A stretch of 64,000 nt of DNA, from the NCBI RefSeq assembly GCF_000687145.1, contig NZ_JMFG01000006.1, positions 1 to 64,000 of the forward strand. The letters are read 5' to 3'. The notes beneath the pieces are model-generated. The model was given only the letters and a program-made list of their open reading frames with translations, was not told where the DNA came from and searched no databases. Source of the stretch: Thermoanaerobaculum aquaticum. Its GTDB lineage: Bacteria; Acidobacteriota; Thermoanaerobaculia; Thermoanaerobaculales; Thermoanaerobaculaceae. Made by a program: the position numbers and the translations under genes. How positions within the stretch are numbered: the stretch's first letter is position 1; each line of letters starts with the position of its first letter. Positions 9,825-17,579 of this stretch are shown here, one piece after another.

Positions 9825-11353
9825 AGCGCTGGGAAAAGGTGGCGTGGTGGCTGCTGGGCCTTGCGGCTGTGGTTTCCCGATTCCTGTTCTTAGGGGAAAG
9901 GGTTCCCCACCATGACGAAGCCGTCCATGCGCACTTGGCCCGGGAGCTCCTGCTTTTAGGTAAGTACCAGTATGACCCCACCTACCACGGCCCGCTGCAG
10001 TTTTACGTCATGGCGCCGCTGATGGCGGTGTTCGGGCAAAACGACTTCGTAGTGCGGATTTGGGCAGCCGTCTGTGGTGTGGGGCTGGTCCTCGCCCCCG
10101 CGCTGCTCCGCAAACGGGTGGGCGGCTCCGGCGCTTTGGGCATGGGAGTGCTGATGCTCTTTTCGCCAACGCTCACCTATTACTCGCGCTTTGCCCGAGA
10201 GGATGCGCCGGTGATTTTCTTTACCTTTGCTGCTGCGGCCCTCCTTTTGGCGGGCCAGCGACACAGGCGCTATGCGCTGTTCCCCGTTGCGGTTTTGGCG
10301 GCGCTCCACCTGGCCTCCAAGGAAACCTTTTACGTTTACCTTGTGGTGTTGGCCGTGGCCTGGTGCGCCACGTGGATCAGGCGACCAAGTTACGCTTGGA
10401 CCACGCTCCAGCCATGGCTCAAGCAGAATCAAACTAACCTCTTAGCTGCTTTTTTCCTCTTCCTCGCGGTAACACTCACACTTTACACTTTTTTCTTCCG
10501 CCATCCTGAAGACATCCTTTTTCCCGTTAAGGCGGTGGTTTACTGGTGGGGTCAGCATGCCCAGGAGCGGGTTGCCGGACCGGCTTGGTACTACCTGCCG
10601 CGGCTGGCCCTTTACGAGTTTGCCATCCTAGGTTTAGCTGCGGGCTTTTACTGGCAGCGGCGGCGAAGGATTTCGGCAACGTGGCGTTTTTTCTTCTTTT
10701 GGGGTTTGGTTTCGCTGGCCATGTACGCGTACTTGGGAGAGAAGGTCCCGTGGCTCGCGTTGCATCAAATCCTCCCATTTCTGCCCCCGGCTGGAATCGC
10801 GTTGGGCCGGCTGGTGAGCAGGGGTGCGTGGCGTGCCCGAATGGGGGTTCTGGTTTTGTTTGCCGCCACCGCCTGGAACACCGTCCAGGCTTGCTTCGTC
10901 AACTCGGCCATTGAGCCTAGCACCGGAAAAGCCGAGCTTTTGGTGTACGTGCAAACCGTGCCGTCTTTCAAAGCCATCATTGAAGAGGGCAAGCAATTGG
11001 CGGCGCAAAGCGGGGATGAGTTGGCGATAGCCGTGGCCGGCGAAGCAGGATGGCCATTGGCTTGGAGCTGGGCCAACATCCCGGTCTGGTGGGACACACC
11101 CAAGGAGGGGCAAAACATCCGCTTGTTCCTCTGCGACCCGGGTCGGGAGCAGGAAATCGTCAACACCTTGGGCAAGGGCTTCGGATGCGGCGAAATTCCC
11201 TTACGGGCGTGGTGGGCAGAAGAAGGGCCTTTCACGCTAAGGGGGGTAACCACGTGGTTTTTCACCCGCCAGGCGTGGTCGCCGGTGGGATTTCAGTCGG
11301 TAACCGTTTGCCGTATCCTCCCGGAACCTCCCGCCGGCTCTTCGGCACCGTAA
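9821..11353 (+). CDS. TIGR03663 family protein (Agl23-like, GT39-related)
   Basis: This 510-residue polytopic protein carries the invariant features of TIGR03663 near its N-terminus: the DE dipeptide in HHDEAVHAHL, the HGP tripeptide in YHGPLQFYV and conserved arginines (YYSRFAREDAP). The family shows weak similarity to dolichyl-phosphate-mannose mannosyltransferases and is often annotated as flippase-associated Agl23; no function is established. I chose ATG 9821 over GTG 9803 because AAGGAG (9809-9814) sits 6 nt before it and the ATG overlaps the previous stop (ATGA). About 12 membrane segments are likely. It is the last gene of the membrane cluster; argS follows after 39 nt. Confidence 0.8.
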   Translation: MKRWEKVAWWLLGLAAVVSRFLFLGERVPHHDEAVHAHLARELLLLGKYQYDPTYHGPLQFYVMAPLMAVFGQNDFVVRIWAAVCGVGLVLAPALLRKRVGGSGALGMGVLMLFSPTLTYYSRFAREDAPVIFFTFAAAALLLAGQRHRRYALFPVAVLAALHLASKETFYVYLVVLAVAWCATWIRRPSYAWTTLQPWLKQNQTNLLAAFFLFLAVTLTLYTFFFRHPEDILFPVKAVVYWWGQHAQERVAGPAWYYLPRLALYEFAILGLAAGFYWQRRRRISATWRFFFFWGLVSLAMYAYLGEKVPWLALHQILPFLPPAGIALGRLVSRGAWRARMGVLVLFAATAWNTVQACFVNSAIEPSTGKAELLVYVQTVPSFKAIIEEGKQLAAQSGDELAIAVAGEAGWPLAWSWANIPVWWDTPKEGQNIRLFLCDPGREQEIVNTLGKGFGCGEIPLRAWWAEEGPFTLRGVTTWFFTRQAWSPVGFQSVTVCRILPEPPAGSSAP

Positions 11354-11392
11354 GCTTGCCGGCAGCGGGTAGAATCCCCGCCGGGAGGGGTC

Positions 11393-13582
11393 ATGGTTTT
11401 AGCGGTTCGGGCTGCTTTGGAAGCGCTGCTGCAAGAAGAGCTCAGCCTCCGGGGTTTTGAGGTTTCCCCACGGGTGGAGGTGCCGCCCCGTCGGGAGCTG
11501 GGGGATCTGGCGTGGGCGGGGGCTCTGGCCCTGGCCAAGAGCCTGGGAAAGCCACCACGGGGCCTGGCTCAGGAGCTGGCCAAATCCCTGGAGGCCAAGC
11601 TGCAGCAGGCTGAAGGGCCCCTGGGCTTGCTGGAGCCCAAAGTTTCCGTGGAAGGCCCCGGCTTTTTGAACTTCCACCTCCGGCGCGGCCCGGTGGTGGG
11701 CCAAGCTCTGCAGGCCGGCTTTCACGAAACGCCAGAGCGGCCGGCCAAGATCATCGTCGAGCACACCAACATCAACCCCAACAAGGCCGCCCACATTGGG
11801 CATCTGCGCAACGCGGTGCTGGGCGACGTGCTGGCCCGCTGCTTGCGGTTTTTGGGCTACCCCGTAGAGGTGCAGAACTACATTGACGACACCGGCGTGC
11901 AGGTGGCGGATGTGGTGGTGGGTTTTGTGTTTTTGCCGGAGGCCGAGCTGTTGGAGGCGGTTCGCCAGGTTTGGCCTTCCCCTTCCTCGCGCCGGGAGGT
12001 GCTGGAGGAGTTTGCCAAAAGAAAGCGGGAGAACCGCCTGGTGGTGGAGGCCTTGGGAGAAGCCGATTTCGATGACCTCTGCTGGCAGCTTTACCCCCAG
12101 GTCACCCGCTGGTACGAGCAGAACCCCGAAGCCAGCGCCAGAAGGACCGAGGTCCTGCACGCCCTGGAGGGCGGCGCTCCCGAAAGCCTCAGTCTGGAGG
12201 AGGCGGTGGCAGCCCTTGCCGCCGGCAACCAAGACCCGCAAGCCCTGGCCCGGCTGGGAGCGGCTGTCGCCGAGACCAACCTGCGCTGCCATTTGCTCAC
12301 CATGGGCCGGCTGGGGGTGGCCTACGACGTGCTGCCCCACGAGTCGGACATCCTGCGCCGGGGCTTTTGGCAACGGGCCTTTGAGCTCTTGCAAGAGGCG
12401 GGTTGCATCCGCAAGGAAACCGATGGGAAGAACGCCGGCTGCTGGGTGATGAGCCTGGCGGATTCCCCGGAGTTTGCAGGCATGGCCGATGCCGACAAGA
12501 TCCTGGTGCGCTCCAACGGCACCGTCACCTACACCGGCAAGGACATCGCCTACCAGCTCTGGAAGCTGGGGCTTCTGCGGGACCCCGACGGCACCTGCCA
12601 CGACTTCGGCTACGTGCCCTTTGCCCGCTTCCACCAGGATGGCCCCGCAGCTCCGGTGCGCTACGGGGAAGGGCCCCGGGTGCTGTTCCGCACCTCGGCG
12701 GACCCCAACCAAAAACCGGAAAACGCCTCCTTTGGCCGCGGGCAGAAGGTTTACAACGTCATTGACGTGCGCCAGTCCTACCCGCAAAAGGTGGTGAAGG
12801 AAGCGGTGCGAGCGCTAGGGTTTCCGGAAAGCGCGGAAAACTCCATCCACTTTGCTTACGAAATGGTGGCCCTCACCCCCAAGGCCGTGCACCAATTGGA
12901 AGCGCAAACGGGCACTTCCTTTGGCCTCAACCCGGAGGAAGAAAAAAAGCCCTTTGTGGAGATGTCCGGACGCCGGGGCCTGGGCGTCAAGGCCGACGAA
13001 CTCCTGACCACGCTGGTGGTGGAAGCCAAGAAGGCCATCCGCGAGCGGCTTCCCGAAGGGGAAAGCCCCGCCGATCTGGAAAGCCGTGCCCGGGACATTG
13101 CCGTGGGGGCTCTGCGCTACCAAATGGCCCGCCAGGGCCGCAACCGTGTATTGGCCTTTGACTTTGCGGAAGCCTTGGCCTTCGAAGGGGATACCGGGCC
13201 GTACCTGCAGTACTCGGCAGTGCGGGCCAAGAAGATCTTCGAAAAGCTCGCCCAGGCCGGGCTTGCGGGAAGCCCTGAGGAAGACGCCGCGGCGCTGGCC
13301 AGTACCCTGCTACCCAACGATCTCTGGGAGCTGGCCTTTTCCTGCCTCCGCACCCCGGAGGTGGTGGAAAAGGCCGTGGCTTCTCTGGAGTTTTCGCTTT
13401 TGGCCGGCCACGCCCGGGAGCTCGCCCAGACCTTCCACAACCTCTACCACCGCTACCCGGTGCTGCACGCGGAAAACGAACAGGAGCGGGCGGTGCGGCG
13501 GGCGGTCTTCCGCCTCTTCCTGCTCACCATCACCACGATCCTGGAAGAGCTTCTGGGCATCCCCGTCCCGGCGGAGATGTAA
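11393..13582 (+). CDS. argS: Arginine--tRNA ligase
   Basis: Class I aminoacyl-tRNA synthetase that charges tRNA-Arg. Visible parts are the N-terminal Add-1 domain (about 1-100, ending EGPGFLNFHL), the catalytic signature EHTNINPNKAAHIGHLRN with the HIGH sequence near residue 140, NYIDDTGVQVADVV, a KMSK-loop equivalent EMSGRRGLGVKADELL, and the DALR anticodon-binding domain (QYSAVRAKKIFEKL to the end). At 729 residues it is longer than many bacterial ArgS proteins (roughly 550-600), mainly through insertions in the catalytic half (about 190-330). GGGAGGGG (11383-11390) precedes the ATG. Confidence 0.97.
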   Translation: MVLAVRAALEALLQEELSLRGFEVSPRVEVPPRRELGDLAWAGALALAKSLGKPPRGLAQELAKSLEAKLQQAEGPLGLLEPKVSVEGPGFLNFHLRRGPVVGQALQAGFHETPERPAKIIVEHTNINPNKAAHIGHLRNAVLGDVLARCLRFLGYPVEVQNYIDDTGVQVADVVVGFVFLPEAELLEAVRQVWPSPSSRREVLEEFAKRKRENRLVVEALGEADFDDLCWQLYPQVTRWYEQNPEASARRTEVLHALEGGAPESLSLEEAVAALAAGNQDPQALARLGAAVAETNLRCHLLTMGRLGVAYDVLPHESDILRRGFWQRAFELLQEAGCIRKETDGKNAGCWVMSLADSPEFAGMADADKILVRSNGTVTYTGKDIAYQLWKLGLLRDPDGTCHDFGYVPFARFHQDGPAAPVRYGEGPRVLFRTSADPNQKPENASFGRGQKVYNVIDVRQSYPQKVVKEAVRALGFPESAENSIHFAYEMVALTPKAVHQLEAQTGTSFGLNPEEEKKPFVEMSGRRGLGVKADELLTTLVVEAKKAIRERLPEGESPADLESRARDIAVGALRYQMARQGRNRVLAFDFAEALAFEGDTGPYLQYSAVRAKKIFEKLAQAGLAGSPEEDAAALASTLLPNDLWELAFSCLRTPEVVEKAVASLEFSLLAGHARELAQTFHNLYHRYPVLHAENEQERAVRRAVFRLFLLTITTILEELLGIPVPAEM

Positions 13583-13605
13583 CCCGGGCGCGGCCGGCAC
13601 CCCCG

Positions 13606-13848
13606 CTATTCGGGAAGCGTGCGGTGGGTGCCGTCGCAAAAGGCCCCTTTGCCCGAGTGCTTGCACCCACACCAGGCCACCAGCTGCTTTTCGGTGATCT
13701 CCACCTTCACCGGCGAAAAGCCCGTGCCCTTGTGGGAGCCGTCGCAGAAGGGCTGGTTGGCCGAACGGCCGCAGGCGCACCAAAAGTACGTCCCCGGCTC
13801 CATTTCCAGCTTGTAAGGCTTCTTCTGGGCAATGGTAGGTTCTGCCAT
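13606..13848 (-). CDS. Dual CDGSH iron-sulfur domain protein
   Basis: An 80-residue protein with two CDGSH boxes. The first uses C24, C26, C35 and H39 (CACGRSANQPFCDGSH) and the second C60, C62, C71 and H75 (CGCKHSGKGAFCDGTH). Each box should hold one [2Fe-2S] cluster with 3Cys-1His ligation, as in mitoNEET relatives, so a small cytosolic electron or iron-sulfur carrier is expected. I chose ATG 13848 over GTG 13854 because AGGAGG lies at the right distance for the ATG and overlaps the GTG. It is 11 nt downstream of the TGS GTPase and probably co-transcribed with it. Confidence 0.9.
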   Translation of the reverse strand: MAEPTIAQKKPYKLEMEPGTYFWCACGRSANQPFCDGSHKGTGFSPVKVEITEKQLVAWCGCKHSGKGAFCDGTHRTLPE

Positions 13849-13859
13849 GCTCACCTCCT

Positions 13860-14834
13860 CTAGTAGTGCAATTCCACCACATCCCGGTCCCGCAGTTCAA
13901 AGTCCCGGGAAACCTTTTGTCCGTCCAGCTTGCCACCCCAAACCCGGGCAAAGGCCAGCTTTTCCGCAATGTCGCGGTGGATGCGCTCGGCCAGGTCCAA
14001 AACCGTTGAGCCCTGCGGCAGCACGAAAGGGGACGTGCGGTCGGCGGGCTTCCCCGGGGGCTTGGTGTACACGCGCACCAGCTGCAGCATCCGCCACAGC
14101 TTGACCTTGAAGGTTCCCAACCCCTGGTGGTTGGCCACCGAGATGCGCACCATGGGGTACTCGCCGCCGTACATCTCCTCCAGAACCTGCAGGTCCTCCT
14201 CCCGGGCGCGATCCACCTTGGATATCACCATGAGCGTGGGCAAAGGGGTGTCCCGGGGGTCAGCGTCTTCGGGGAGAGCCCCCACCAGCGGGATGCGCAC
14301 CTCGGCGAGCCGCTGGCGAACCTCCTCCACGTCCTCGGGGAGCTCCGGGGAAGTGGGATCCACCACCAGGATGGCCGCATCGGCCCCCCGCACCACGTTG
14401 GGAAGCCAGGGGTCCAGGTGGGAGGCGGTCACCGGCGGCAAATCCACCAGCTGAACGTGCACGTCCTCAAAGGGCATCATCCCCGGTTGCGGGCGGGTGG
14501 TGGTGAAGGGGAAATCGGCAATGGCCGGCTCGGCCCTGGTCACCGCCGCTAAAAGCGAGGATTTGCCTGCGTTTGGGGGCCCTAGGATCACCACCTGCGC
14601 CGCTCCCTCGGGCTCTACCTTGAACGTCAGCCCGTGCTTGGCCGCGCGGCTTTCCTCCTCCTGACGTAAGCGGGCCAGGCGCCTCTTGATGTCCGCCTGC
14701 AGCTTTTCCGTCCCCTTGTGTTTGGGGATGGTGGCCAGCATTTCCTCCAGAGCCTGGCGCTTTTCCTCCAAGGTTCTGGCGGCCCTGAACTTGGCTTCGG
14801 CGGCCTTGTACTGGGGCGTGAGGTTCGCCGGCAT
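13860..14834 (-). CDS. Obg/DRG-like GTPase with C-terminal TGS domain
   Basis: A 324-residue P-loop GTPase. A coiled, charged N-terminus (1-70) precedes G1 [11 protein letters not shown] (about 83), a switch region [12 protein letters not shown]3 DLPP in place of the usual DxxG, and an SKVD stretch as G4. The last 70 residues are a TGS domain ([20 protein letters not shown]). The architecture matches DRG-type GTPases, well known in archaea and eukaryotes, where they bind translating ribosomes; bacterial relatives are little studied. The DLPP replacement of DxxG is notable. GAGG precedes the ATG. It forms a two-gene unit with the CDGSH protein. Confidence 0.85.
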   Translation of the reverse strand: MPANLTPQYKAAEAKFRAARTLEEKRQALEEMLATIPKHKGTEKLQADIKRRLARLRQEEESRAAKHGLTFKVEPEGAAQVVILGPPNAGKSSLLAAVTRAEPAIADFPFTTTRPQPGMMPFEDVHVQLVDLPPVTASHLDPWLPNVVRGADAAILVVDPTSPELPEDVEEVRQRLAEVRIPLVGALPEDADPRDTPLPTLMVISKVDRAREEDLQVLEEMYGGEYPMVRISVANHQGLGTFKVKLWRMLQLVRVYTKPPGKPADRTSPFVLPQGSTVLDLAERIHRDIAEKLAFARVWGGKLDGQKVSRDFELRDRDVVELHY

Positions 14835-14875
14835 GGCCTCATTCTACCCAACGGCAAACGCTAAACTGCCCCGGT

Positions 14876-15196
14876 ATGGCCAGGCGCGTCCTTCTGGGAA
14901 TTACGGCCGCCGGAATGGTGCTCGCTGGGGTTTTTGCGCTTCCCCTGCTGGCGTTTTTGGGAGCGCTCGCAGCGGTGACGGCACTCTTGCTGGCCTGCAC
15001 GCGCACGCAAGAAAAGCCCAAACCGTCTTTCGCCCTCGCCTGGCTTTCCGCCCTAACGGTAGGTGTGGTGCTCTTGGGGGCGTTTCTGCTTAAAACCCAC
15101 TCGCCATGGGGCTTTCTGTGGCTTTTGGGACCTGGCTTCCTGCTGGCCGCTCCGGTTTTTCTCCGGTGGTTTGCGGAAAGCGCGCGTAAGCCATGA
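14876..15196 (+). CDS. Small membrane protein preceding a symporter
   Basis: A 106-residue protein with about four hydrophobic segments (9-25, 27-42, 55-72, 79-97) separated by a short charged loop (TRTQEKPKP). I recognise no family. Its stop overlaps the start of the sodium/solute symporter gene (ATGA), which suggests a partner subunit, as small membrane proteins accompany some SSS symporters; it does not resemble the common DUF4212 partner. The start codon is 41 nt after the divergent GTPase start, so the promoter must lie in that gap or overlap the GTPase gene. Confidence 0.7.
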   Translation: MARRVLLGITAAGMVLAGVFALPLLAFLGALAAVTALLLACTRTQEKPKPSFALAWLSALTVGVVLLGAFLLKTHSPWGFLWLLGPGFLLAAPVFLRWFAESARKP

Positions 15197-16554
15197 GCGT
15201 GGCTCCCCTTTTCCTGCTGCTTTTGGGCGTCGCTTTGGCCCTGGCCCTGGTACGCCGCCGGCTTTCCGCCGCTGGGTTTTTAGCAGCCGATCACCAGGCG
15301 GGGGCGGTGCTGACGGGCCTGGCGGGCACCGCCATAGGGCTTTCGGCGTTCGTGTTCGTGGGGGGACCGGCGCTCTTTGCCCAGCTGGGATCAGGGGCTT
15401 TTTGGCTCATCCTCTCCGCGCCCTTTACCGGCGTTTTGCAGTGCTGGGTGGTGGGGGGCTGGATCCTGGCGCACCACCCGCGCCCCCTCACGGTGCCCGA
15501 GCTTCTGGGCCAGCGTTTTGGCCCTGGGGTGAGGGTCACCGCGGCGGTGCTGGTGGCGCTGGGCTGCCTGGCGGCGCTTTCGGTGCAGGCCCGGGCGGTG
15601 GCGGTGCTGGCCGAGGGGCTGGGAGGGGGCAGCGGCGAGGTTTGGGCGCTGGCGGTTTTTCTCGCCACCGCGGCGTACATGGCTGCCGGCGGCATGCGCG
15701 CCGGGGTTTGGGTGGACGCGGTGCAGGGCGTGATCATGGGGTTGGTGGCGGTGGCGCTGGCCGCCAGTGCCCTGCTGCACACCCGGGAAGCTGTTGCCAA
15801 CCTCTTTGCCGCCGGTTCTCCCTGGCTTACCGTTTTTGGCAAGGTCCCTCCTTCCCAGGCGGTGGCCTGGTACCTGCTCTTCTGCCTGGGCACGCTGGCC
15901 CAGCCCCACTACCTGCAGAAGTTCTTCCTGCTCCGCTCCCGGGAGGAGCTCCGCCGCTTCCCCTGGGTGCTTACGGTAAGCCTCATGGCCGTGCTGACCG
16001 TGTGGGTGGGGGTGGGGCTTTCGGCGCTGGCCCTGGTGCAGCAGGGGGAGCTGCCGGCAGGCGCCGGGGACGCGGTGGTTCCCTTGCTTTTAAAACGGCT
16101 GGGGCCCACGGCGGTGCTGGCGGCGGCGGTGGGTTGCCTGGCCGCCATCATGTCCACGGTGGCTTCCTTCTGCAACCTGCTTTCGGCCTGCCTGGCTTAC
16201 GACCTCCCCCAGGCCTTGGGCCGCCCTGGGTGGTCCCTTGCCTGGTCGCGGGTGGTGACCCTGGCCGGTGGGCTTTTAGGGACGCTCCTGGGGGTAGGCA
16301 GTAGCCGCTCCGTGGCGTTTTTGGGGGTTTTGGGGTGGGGGTTCTTCACCGCCTCGCTGCTGCCGGCGGTGTTGGCCGCCCGTTTTTCCCTTGGCTCATC
16401 CCGCGCGCTCGTCACGGCCATGGTGCTGGGGGCGGGGGTTTGCGCCGGTCTCGAGCTCTTCCGCCCGCACCTGCCGATGGGGCTGGAACCCGGGCTTTTG
16501 GGGGCCTCCCTGGGGCTTTTGTGGCTGGTGGCCTTTTCCCGGGAGGAAACGTGA
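15193..16554 (+). CDS. Sodium/solute symporter family transporter
   Basis: A 453-residue SSS-family (LeuT-fold) transporter with about 12-13 membrane segments. Recognisable stretches are GLAGTAIGLSAFVFVGGPALFAQ-like TM2, AYMAAGGMRAGVWVDAVQ (the conserved GGM...D.vQ region) and LAAIMSTVASFCNLLS, which corresponds to the sodium-binding TM8 serine/threonine segment. The substrate cannot be read from sequence. The ATG overlaps the stop of the small membrane protein, and the stop overlaps the start of nth. Confidence 0.88.
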   Translation: MSVAPLFLLLLGVALALALVRRRLSAAGFLAADHQAGAVLTGLAGTAIGLSAFVFVGGPALFAQLGSGAFWLILSAPFTGVLQCWVVGGWILAHHPRPLTVPELLGQRFGPGVRVTAAVLVALGCLAALSVQARAVAVLAEGLGGGSGEVWALAVFLATAAYMAAGGMRAGVWVDAVQGVIMGLVAVALAASALLHTREAVANLFAAGSPWLTVFGKVPPSQAVAWYLLFCLGTLAQPHYLQKFFLLRSREELRRFPWVLTVSLMAVLTVWVGVGLSALALVQQGELPAGAGDAVVPLLLKRLGPTAVLAAAVGCLAAIMSTVASFCNLLSACLAYDLPQALGRPGWSLAWSRVVTLAGGLLGTLLGVGSSRSVAFLGVLGWGFFTASLLPAVLAARFSLGSSRALVTAMVLGAGVCAGLELFRPHLPMGLEPGLLGASLGLLWLVAFSREET

Positions 16555-17210
16555 GCTGGACCAAGGAAGACCTCACCTGGCTTTTGACCACCCTGCACGG
16601 GGCGGTCCGGGGGTTCCCCGCCACCACCCTGGCGCACGTGGAAAAAAGCAGGGATCCCTTTCGCCTTTTGGTGGCCTGCGTGATTTCCCTGCGCACCAAG
16701 GATCAGGTCACCGCCCAGGCCGCCGCCCGCCTCTTTGCGGTGGCCCCGGACGCAATGAGCCTGTCCCAGCTCCCCGCCGAGCGCATCGCCCAGCTCATTT
16801 ACCCTGCGGGCTTTTACCGCACCAAGGCCCGGCAGCTGCAAAAGCTCGCCCAAATCCTGGTGGAACGGTGGGGTGGGCGGGTCCCGGAGTCCCGCGAAGA
16901 GCTTTTGAGCTTACCCGGCGTAGGCCGCAAAACCGCCAACCTGGTCCTGGGTTTGGGCTTCGGCATCCCCGCCATTTGCGTGGACACCCACGTGCACCGC
17001 ATTGCCAACCGCCTGGGGCTGGTGCAAACCCGCCGCCCGGAAGAAACCGAAACCGCCCTGGAGCAGGTCTTGCCTTCCGAGTGGTGGATCCCCATCAACG
17101 ACGTGCTGGTGACCTTTGGCCAGGAGGTCTGTACCCCGGTTTCCCCCAGGTGCTCCCGCTGCCCGGTGTCGTCCCGCTGCCCCAAGATTGGCGTGAACCG
17201 CCAGCGGTAA
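16551..17210 (+). CDS. nth: Endonuclease III
   Basis: A DNA glycosylase/AP lyase for oxidised pyrimidines, 219 residues and close to family length. It has the helix-hairpin-helix LPGVGRKTANL, the catalytic lysine in SLRTKDQ and the catalytic aspartate in VDTHVHR, and the C-terminal [4Fe-4S] motif Cx6Cx2Cx5C (CTPVSPRCSRCPVSSRC). The GTG start was chosen because it overlaps the symporter stop (GTGA) and follows GGGAGG (16541-16546); a longer upstream frame lacks similarity. It is the last gene of the symporter operon, followed by terminator-like repeats. Confidence 0.95.
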   Translation: MSWTKEDLTWLLTTLHGAVRGFPATTLAHVEKSRDPFRLLVACVISLRTKDQVTAQAAARLFAVAPDAMSLSQLPAERIAQLIYPAGFYRTKARQLQKLAQILVERWGGRVPESREELLSLPGVGRKTANLVLGLGFGIPAICVDTHVHRIANRLGLVQTRRPEETETALEQVLPSEWWIPINDVLVTFGQEVCTPVSPRCSRCPVSSRCPKIGVNRQR

Positions 17211-17233
17211 ATCGGGCTGCAAAAAGCGAAGAG

Positions 17234-17275
17234 TGTGGGACCTGCGCTAAAAAATGTGGGAACCTCGCTAAAAAA
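17234..17275 (+). repeat. 21-bp tandem repeat, two units plus partial third
   Basis: Units lie at 17234-17254 and 17255-17275, of the form TGTGGGAMCYBCGCTAAAAAA, and a third begins at 17276 (TGTGGCACCCGCGCT) before turning into the 61-bp element. The A6 ends and the CGCT core suggest the units are decayed left arms of that element. Confidence 0.8.
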
Positions 17276-17333
17276 TGTGGCACCCGCGCTCCGTCGCGGG
17301 TCTTTTTTCTGTTTGCCGCCGCGGAGCGGCGGC
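17273..17333 (+). repeat. 61-bp repeat element, copy 1, with intrinsic terminator
   Basis: It matches 17484-17544 with one mismatch (17281 C, 17492 G). It contains ACCCGCG-CTCCGT-CGCGGGT followed by C and T6 (17282-17308), a textbook intrinsic terminator on the + strand, then a second hairpin GCCGCCGC-GGA-GCGGCGGC (17315-17333). It can terminate the symporter-nth transcript. Confidence 0.9.
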
Positions 17334-17483
17334 CCCACATTTTTCGCGGCGGCCCCACAGGAGCGCGCGTCCAGCTTTGCTGGCGCGCATGGGGGCGCCG
17401 GGGGCCAAGCACGGCCACGGAGGGGTGGGGGAGCGTGGCCGTGCCCCCCGCGTCAGATAGCCGGCAGCCCCACATTGATCACG

Positions 17484-17544
17484 AAATGTGGGACCCGCGC
17501 TCCGTCGCGGGTCTTTTTTCTGTTTGCCGCCGCGGAGCGGCGGC
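17484..17544 (+). repeat. 61-bp repeat element, copy 2, with intrinsic terminator
   Basis: Second copy, offset by 211 bp. The stem GACCCGCG (17492-17499) pairs with CGCGGGTC (17506-17513) and is followed by T6, and the GCCGCCGC hairpin is repeated at 17526-17544. On the opposite strand the hairpins have no U-tract, so they should not terminate mdh, which reads toward them. Confidence 0.9.
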
Positions 17545-17579
17545 GCCGCAGACAGCCCGGCTATGTTTGACGGTGCTCC

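Larger units (their letters stand above)
17211..17579. other. Repeat-rich intergenic region between nth and mdh
   Basis: There is no credible gene in these 369 bases. The region holds a 21-bp tandem repeat, two copies of a 61-bp element, a stem-loop at 17409-17419/17434-17444 (11 bp, GCACGGCCACG type) and many CCCACAT/ATGTGGG words in both orientations. Short frames here are made of repeat sequence only. Confidence 0.85.

Noticed and set aside
15063-16304. 413-codon + strand frame
   Set aside because: Shadow of the symporter gene in another frame; Gly/Ala/Arg-rich low-complexity translation with no family features.
17234-17544. Possible CRISPR array
   Set aside because: Repeats are adjacent 21-bp tandem units and two 61-bp terminator copies without regular unique spacers or cas genes.
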